DNA of 64,000 bases from Artocarpus heterophyllus (lineage: Eukaryota > Streptophyta > Magnoliopsida > Rosales > Moraceae). Where the stretch lies: NCBI GenBank assembly GCA_025403435.1, contig CM046341.1, positions 20,359,460 to 20,423,459 of the forward strand. The letters are read 5' to 3'. A model generated the notes under the pieces. It did no database searches. It was given only the letters and a program-made list of their open reading frames with translations, and was not told the DNA's origin. Position numbers and translations under genes: made by a program. This document shows, piece after piece, positions 58,323 through 64,000 of this stretch. Positions within the stretch are counted from its first letter, which is position 1. Each line of letters begins with the position of its first letter.

Positions 58323-59329
58323 AAATTCAATGAACCTAGACATATCTAGTATATTGAATCTGGACATTATCATGTTCATTGAACCTAGACATAATAAACC
58401 CAAAATTCATTTTTGGTTTGCTCTAAATGTACGACCCTGTCGGTTCACATAACGTTGGTAGTGGGCTTGAAATTTTATTTCTAGCCCACAAATCATAGCA
58501 AGACATTATGATTACCCAAGTTATACGAATGCCAATAATTCGACACAACCTAATCCACAATAAGTATTAAAATCCTTTTGTCACTAGATACCTTGATTGA
58601 ACATAAGGCAAGGTTTATGTCATCCTTATGCTATTCAATCATATTATTTCTCGATCTTAAGTAGACTGATATTGGTAACCCTTATCAATTCATTCCAATA
58701 TGGCCATACATTTTTCTTTACTCTATCTTATTGACGGGCCTATAGATATCTTTCTCATAATAAATGAGGGACAAATTCATTCTTAATCACTCACATTCCT
58801 CACATGATGCACTCGATATCCAACAACAATCCATTATATCATCCTATTAAAGATAATATTAGAATGTGTCAAAATATAGAACTGATCATGTAGGAAACAA
58901 TGGTGATTTTAGGTCAAAGGATTAGGATAATACTATTGTGATGAGAATCACTTATGACAACTATCCGTGCATTATTCTCATAATGGGTCGATCCAGTACA
59001 TCATTTCTCAAATATGTATCTATGAGTTGACTTAGTATCTCATACACATGATTAGTAAAACATAATCATCAGTTAAACTTCAAACTAGTCTTCATTCATT
59101 ATTATCCCAACAATAATGACCAACTAGGGATAATATAAAATAGAATTCAATTTTCACCTAAGAGTTTTACTATCAAGTCACATACTTGATGACCTTAGGC
59201 AAAATTAACTATTCATAGAATTAGAATAAAAAACAATAATGAAAATGCCTCTTTATTAATAAAATGCAAATGTAACGAAGTCAAAATGTGGTCATTACAT
59301 AATTAGCCTAGGGCATATCACTAACAAAC

Positions 59330-59349
59330 AAGTGGTATAATTACCACTT
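59330..59349. repeat. Short inverted repeat between two LTRs
   Basis: AAGTGGTA-TAAT-TACCACTT, 8-bp arms, between the solo Copia LTR and the Tat-type LTR. Confidence 0.5.
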
Positions 59350-59354
59350 ACATA

Positions 59355-60051
59355 TGTTTTTCTCTTCTACCCAAGGTGGTCAGCCTGTGTGTTAAGCATC
59401 CAATGGACCATGTTGATGCTTATTGAGGTCCAGCATCTAATCAACACCACGTGCGGCCGCGCACAGTGCTCAGCTCCTTCCCAGCTCGCCTCTACCTGGT
59501 CGGGTGTGCCTACAACAAGAGGAGGGATGCTTCGAGGTAAGAGAAAAGGGGTCAGTCAACAGACAAGAGCTCTCTGATGCTCAAGGTAGGGGTTGCACGG
59601 CAGAGGACGGGAGCTTGTTAGGTGAGAAGGAGCATATATGTTAGGATGCAATAAATGCATCCTATTTATAGGCTACCACTTGGACCGGGTGTTAGGTGAG
59701 TTTTGCCCACAACCTAAGTGTCACATCAAGACACGTCAGGCAGTAGGTGACAACTGTCACGTCCCTCCGTTGATGGATTGGCCTCCATCGGATGTTGAGT
59801 TGTTTGCCATTTGTTGGGTTGTGGTGGTAAGTAGCAGTCCACTTATGAATGAGAATAATCCGACCCGAGCCGGCGCATAGTCTGAGGTGGCAACCTGTTG
59901 AGGTGCAGCCTTAGGGGCCCTGAGAAGCACCTCGGATGCAACATCCATTGTCGTCAGGGTCGGTAGTTTGCTCCTTAATAACTCTATCAAGCTGTTTAGC
60001 CGACCACCAGGAGTATGTCTCCTCGACAGTGGCATCGAGTCACCCTCAACA
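59355..60051 (-). mobile_element. 3' LTR of a Tat-type Gypsy element
   Basis: On the minus strand: start TGTTGAGGGTGACTCGATGCC (60051), a TATAAATAGG box at 59670-59661, and an end of AGAAGAGAAAAACA (59355); 697 bp. A polypurine tract ending in CTGGGGGGCTAA lies just upstream. The LTR is much more GC-rich than its surroundings. Short frames in it are chance. Confidence 0.7.
59661..59670 (-). promoter_or_regulatory. TATA box of the Tat-type LTR
   Basis: TATAAATAGG on the minus strand, about 390 bp into the LTR, followed by GATGCATTTATTGCATC, a near-perfect palindrome around the likely transcription start. Confidence 0.65.
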
Positions 60052-60066
60052 TTAGCCCCCCAGTTC
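60052..60066 (-). other. Polypurine tract of the Tat-type element
   Basis: TGAACTGGGGGGCTAA on minus, directly before the LTR start TGTTGAGGG. Confidence 0.65.
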
Positions 60067-60814
60067 ACCTAGTAGGTGTTCGGTCAGGTGGACTATGCCA
60101 AGTGGGTGAGGTCGGCTAAGAAAAGAAGACTAAAACGGCGTCTTGAAGTGGTGCGAAATGAAGGGTTGCGCGGATTGTCTAGGAGTCACATGTTGCTCTA
60201 CGATCGACTGCACCGCCTGATAGGTGTAATAATCACACCTCTTTGTTTTCTGCACCTAGATTTCCCACCTGAAATGGCTATAAATAGGGCCTTTCTTTCC
60301 ATCATTTTAACACGATTGAGGCCAGATTTCGCAACCACTGAGTTCTTAGCTGCCGAGCTGTAGTTATTAGCCCAAAGACTTTATGTTTCCAAGCTACCAC
60401 AACCAGATCAGGTAATTTTCCCAAGAAGCGTGAAAAATGAGTAACATGTTGGATTCCTAAAATGTCAACATTTCCTAGTCGAAAAGTAGCCTTGAGGCCA
60501 GTTCGTCCACTGTCCAAGTTAATATTGAAAGCATATCCTCAAAGCAGGATAGGGTTGGCCGATTGGAACAAATATTGAGGGTTGACTCCCAGACTGTCCT
60601 TGAGTAGGAGTTCTTCAACCTACTAGATGGGGAGTGCCTAGTGATGATGTGTAGGGGCGAGAACCCTTACATCGGGGCAACCACCGTAGGCTCCTCCTAA
60701 GTTATTACTTAGGAGCGAGCTGAGCTGGAGGCAAATGGTGATGTTCTGAGCACATCTGGCTGAAACTCTGGGGACCCTGTCTAGGTCGCGGGTAGGATTA
60801 CAGTGGATATCTCC
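60067..60814. other. Spacer between PPT and antisense ORF; no gene assigned
   Basis: Moderately GC-rich. A short plus-strand frame (60076-60363) has no recognised domain. It may include the 5' leader or degenerate N-terminal coding sequence of the antisense ORF. Confidence 0.4.
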
Positions 60815-62880
60815 GACGAGGAGCGGGCAGCGAAGGAGGTAAAGGGGCTAAACAGATTGAAATAGAAGAGGACGAGCGAGTCCTAGTCATCTGGATACGG
60901 GGTGTGACAGCCTATAGGGTGACCTAGCCTAGGCAGACTTTAGCAGCAGCCTACACCAGCGTCATAACGGAGTCTCGGCTCGAGGACCTACGTGTCGAGT
61001 TCGACATCCCAGGCGACGTTATCCTTATCATGCCTAAGGAAGATGACTCACCCCTAGACCTACCCGAGGAGTGTATAACGCTATACGTCAAGTTTTTCAG
61101 AGCTAGGCTGCGCCTCCTATTCCATCTATTCCTCTGCTGAGCACTTAACGACTTTAATGTGTGCCCAGCTGAGCTGAACCCACACAATTATAGGTTGCTG
61201 ATTGGGATGTACATGTTATGGAGGTACCACCAGGCAACCGAGATGCCATTGGAAGCGTTTAAATAGGTGTATAAAATAAAGAAGCTTCCTCGGTAGTCCG
61301 GGTGGTATTATGTGACCAGCTTCAAGAGAGACTGCATTTTGGGCAACCCCGACTCGGATAAACTCTAGAAATACAAGTGGTTCTACGTCAAGGGCAACTA
61401 TTTAGCCTGAGCTAGTGAGGCCATCCTTGTTGACCAGCTTCCTCAGTAGTTGTTCCTACTTAGGAAGGAGACTTTTTCTAGTTATGGCTAGTTTAGGGAA
61501 CCCAGTAGAATAAATCCCCCATTGATCTGTCCTGCCTAGTTAGTTGGGTAGGTGACAGTCATAAGGCCAAGTGTCGTGGGCATCCCGAGGCCAAGCACTT
61601 CCCGATTTGGGTGGCCGACGAGGGAGCCATCATCATCCAGCTTCGAGGACTCGTCGAGTGGCTCCTTCAATACAGGGCCACCCGTGGCGGACGAGGACCT
61701 CGAGGACTGATCTGGCTCATTAACCCATCTCGCCAGCTCTAGATTGGAGGTCAACCCTGAGTTTTTTTTATATATATGATGACCTGATTTTGACTTGGGG
61801 AGATTTTGGCTTTGTAGAAATGTGCTCACGGCCGAGCATAGTTGTAAAGAGGCTGGCTCTCATGGAGAGCCTTCACAAGAAAAAGGACAAAGTTGTGGAG
61901 GTCAAAAAGAAGCGCAAGCGGACTCTGAGGATGGAGCTTCCCCTGCAACCCAAGCAAGTACCTACTCAGTCCAAGAGCAACCACCCCAAGCACCGAGGAC
62001 CAAGGCTTCTTCCAGTGAGACCCCTCCAGCCGACGCTACCACCGTGGTGCCTCCGCAGGACCCCCCGAGGAGACACCAGAATTATTGCTGGACCATCCTA
62101 GATCGTCTCGGGGACATGGTGCCCCAGGAGGACTTTTCGGTGAACCTCAAACGAGAGGGCTTCTAGGGCTTGTCCGATGCCGTTTTCTACTCCGCCACCA
62201 AGGTAAGCGCTTGCCCCACCTAAGCCCCCTAATTTTTCCTTTTCTTTTCGCCAAACACTGAAGTTTTGTTATCCTCAGATGAGCGCCTTCCTGCACATGG
62301 CCTACTCAACCGAGCTGAAAGAATCCAACAAGGAGAAGGAGAGGCATAAGAAGACTTTCCTTGATAAGTTGGAGGTCGAGAGGCAGCTCAGTGTCAGGAA
62401 CATCGAGCTAGACCAAATCAAGATGTCTCTTTCTCAGGCCAAGGAGGAGGCTTGGAATACCAAGGAGGAAGCCAACCAGGACAAGGCAGAGGTAAAGGAG
62501 GTGATGAAAGAGGCCAAGGAGGTGAGGGACAAGGTTGCTCGGCTTAAAGAGCAGCTGACGGCTCTGCAGGCTGAGCACTAGCATTTCTTAGAAGAGCTTC
62601 CCGGCCATCTTGCACAAGCCGTGGAGGAATTCAAAGCGTCCCCAGACTACACTGATTACTACTACTTCGACATGACATACCTTCGAGATCATCTGATCCG
62701 GCAGCACCCTAAGGCTAAGGGCTTGACTGGTCGCTCATAGTTGAGCCAGAGCAAGGCGCTGCTCAGCAACAGCAGGGTACGGAGGTTGTTGAAGTGGACG
62801 ACGACGATAATAGGGACGAGCAGAGCATCGACGACAGTGCAAGCGAGGAAGGCGATGCTGGGGACAAGGCCCAGGCCTAG
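60815..62880 (+). pseudogene. Antisense extra ORF of the Tat-type element (putative gypsy-type transposon protein, PF04195-like)
   Basis: Plus strand, opposite to the element's pol. EIEEDERVLVIW precedes the conserved domain: LRVEFDIPGDVILIMPKEDD, LPEECITLYVKFFRARLRLL, FNVCPAELNPHNYRLLIGMY, a GWYYVTSFKRDCI segment and KYKWFYVKGNY (about 60985-61410). These match the order of the plant 'putative gypsy type transposon' domain. After a linker, an apparent intron (62203-62278) leads to a long coiled coil (MSAFLHMAYSTELKESNKEKE onward, heptad-like K/E/L), then FKASPDYTDYYYFDMTYLRD and an acidic tail (EVVEVDDDDN...SASEEGDAGDKAQA) to the stop at 62880. About 12 internal stops, mostly TAG. The function is unknown; such ORFs occur between pol and the 3' LTR in Tat elements. 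The exact start is uncertain. Confidence 0.72.
62203..62278 (+). other. Apparent spliceosomal intron in the antisense ORF
   Basis: CCAAG|GTAAGC ... TTATCCTCAG|ATGAGC, 76 bp, T-rich toward the 3' end, and removal joins ...LSDAVFYSATK to MSAFLHMAYSTELKE in a sensible family context. No transcript evidence. Confidence 0.6.
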
Positions 62881-63810
62881 GCTGTCCTTTTTTTTTGGGG
62901 TTTGTTGATTTTTTGGTTTGTCCAGGCGCTCGAGAGGTGCCTGGTTAATTATACCTCCCCATCACCACTTATGAATATATGAATATATTTTAATTTTTCC
63001 CAAGTTGATTTCCAATCAGATTTTTTGTATATATTTTAATATTTTCCAATGCGATTGTTCTCGGGAAAATATTTTCATGTTTTTGGGTGAAAGGTTTCTC
63101 AAGAACATATTTAAGCCTTCGTTTTGCCAAGTTAGCATAGACCTCAGCCTCAAAATTGAATTAGGAATTCGGGTGAAGTTGGATGCTCCTCGGGAGGGGC
63201 GTTCTTAATATGTTCTCTGAGCTTCCCTCGTTTCAATTTATATTGATGCCAAGTATATTGTCACAATATTACCGAATTAATCCTAGCAGGGAGGATATCC
63301 CTATTTTTTCAGTCGGGCAGAGCACAACGGCATATGAATACCTTATACCCTGTCATTATCAAGTTAATCCAAGCAAGGATGATATCCCTGTTTTCCCAGT
63401 CGGGCAGAGCACGACGGCATGTGAATACCCTATACCTTGTCGCACCCCTAAACTTGTTTAAGTTTGTGGAAACTTTACAAGTCTAATATTGGTCAGGCAC
63501 ATAGTTGTGTTAGGCGACTATTGGGTGGTTTGCACGACGACAGACCTAAAAATTGGCGAGGTACCGATCAGACCCCCAGTCTAGTTAATTAGGACGACTC
63601 TCCCTTTTCGGGAGTTGTTGTCTAGTCCTCCAGGCTGGAGTTATAGAATCGCTCTTTAGGTCTGTCTATTTCCTTTAGGCACATTGTTCAGTGGAATAGT
63701 GCTGGAATTTACATTACATTGCTGTGTAATATTTACAGCCCAGTCCTATTCAATAGGTCTAGTTGGAAAAACAATATAGCCAGAGATCAAAAACGGGTTT
63801 CTAGCGTTGG
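62881..63810. other. Spacer between antisense ORF and pol end
   Basis: No gene assigned. It contains an 87-bp tandem repeat (63273-63446) and would hold the convergent 3' ends of the antisense ORF and pol transcripts. Confidence 0.45.
63273..63446. repeat. 87-bp tandem duplication
   Basis: Two units, each with GATATCCCT(A/G)TTTT(T/C)(C/T)CAGTCGGGCAGAGCAC followed by ACGGCAT(A/G)TGAATACC(T/C)TATACC; GATATCC recurs at 63294 and 63381. Both units read in the same plus frame (VGQSTTAYEY / VGQSTTACEY), but no wider ORF supports coding. Confidence 0.8.
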
Positions 63811-64000
63811 CTAACAAAAGAATCTTTTCAGTAGCTTGGCATTCCAAGGGTGGCTGAACAGATTTCCTTCCATGTCAATTAATCTGTATGTGCCAGGCCG
63901 AACAATTCTAACAATTCTGTATGGCCCGTCCCACTTCGAGCTGAAAGAACCCAACCTGGGCTGCTACACCCTGACCTTTTTCAATACCAGATCTCTGACT
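63811..64000 (-). pseudogene. pol-INT: C-terminal end of Tat-type Gypsy pol (integrase), cut by the window end
   Basis: Minus strand from 63999: VRDLVLKKVRV, a TAG, then QPRLGSFSSKWDGPYRIVRI with VRPGTYRLIDMEGNLFSHPW, NAKLLKRFF and a stop at 63811. The KW-GPYR-I...GTYRL...G....PWNA..LK..F pattern is the C-terminal integrase module of Tat/Ogre-type Gypsy polyproteins. Gln or Lys is expected at the TAG. The remainder of pol, gag and the 5' LTR must lie to the right of the window. Confidence 0.8.

Larger units (their letters stand above)
57702..59326 (-). mobile_element. Solo Copia-type LTR
   Basis: On the minus strand it starts TGTTAGTGATATGCCCTAGG (59326) and ends ...AACAAAACCCAACA (57702); 1625 bp. 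The start resembles the Copia LTR at 41240 (TGTTAGACATGTATGCCCTAAGG), and both contain an AATAAAGA(A/G) signal shortly after (about 59250 on minus). No PBS, gag or pol adjoins it. The flanking 5-mers AAAAA (57697-57701) and AACAA (59327-59331) differ at one base, a plausible decayed target duplication. It contains a four-unit tandem repeat at 58171-58322. Confidence 0.65.

Noticed and set aside
59757..60068. 103-residue minus ORF in the Tat-type LTR
   Set aside because: It lies within the LTR and runs through the LTR start and PPT; no domain is visible.

Overview
The window is plant nuclear DNA, very probably from a flowering plant. It is AT-rich and dominated by transposable elements in several layers. 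I see no intact host protein-coding gene, rRNA, tRNA or CRISPR array. Every long reading frame I recognise belongs to a decayed transposon of a plant-type lineage: a Ty3/Gypsy chromovirus with a C-terminal chromodomain, Ty1/Copia, a Tat-type Gypsy element with an antisense extra ORF, and CACTA elements with a TNP2 transposase and a Ulp1-like protease ORF. The species cannot be named from this evidence.

Layout. 1-6175: pieces of Gypsy-type LTRs (ends at 481 and 6175, plus a ~0.9 kb direct repeat at 2249 and 4654) around a minus-strand fragment of a CACTA transposase C-terminus (1580-2285). 6176-18918: remnant of an old minus-strand LTR element ('E1') with a PPT near 9831 and a degenerate PBS near 18310. 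A CACTA element (13538-18262) sits inside it just downstream of the PBS. 18919-28011: a structurally complete Ty3/Gypsy chromovirus, plus strand, LTRs of 2161 and 2193 bp, target duplication TAAAC, one gag-pol frame broken by about 19 stops and a frameshift. 28012-40075: AT-rich DNA with no recognisable gene, containing a candidate minus-strand Copia LTR (34078-35599) and small repeats. 40076-52155: a minus-strand LTR of the same Gypsy family, split by a complete Ty1/Copia element (41240-50861), followed by the chromodomain end of that Gypsy pol. 52156-57701: a second copy of the E1-flank plus CACTA block; it keeps the Ulp1-like ORF, has no TNP2, and carries a minisatellite and a strongly G-rich island. 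57702-59326: a solo Copia-type LTR, minus strand. 59355-64000: the 3' part of a minus-strand Tat-type Gypsy element: LTR, PPT, an antisense ORF of the putative gypsy-type transposon family (PF04195-like) with an apparent intron, then the end of pol running off the window.

How the parts relate. Nesting gives an order. E1 received the CACTA element (target duplication CAT), and that composite was then duplicated. The Copia element entered an already present Gypsy LTR. All autonomous elements are dead by premature stops. In each of them the stops are mostly TAG at Gln or Trp positions, the signature of C-to-T decay of methylated DNA. The most unusual signal is a short CG-rich palindromic module of the type TTCGGCCTGCCGAA, repeated in tandem. 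It occurs in the LTRs of the Gypsy family, in the LTRs of the unrelated Copia element, and again in the Copia 5' leader. The Copia element sits inside the Gypsy array.
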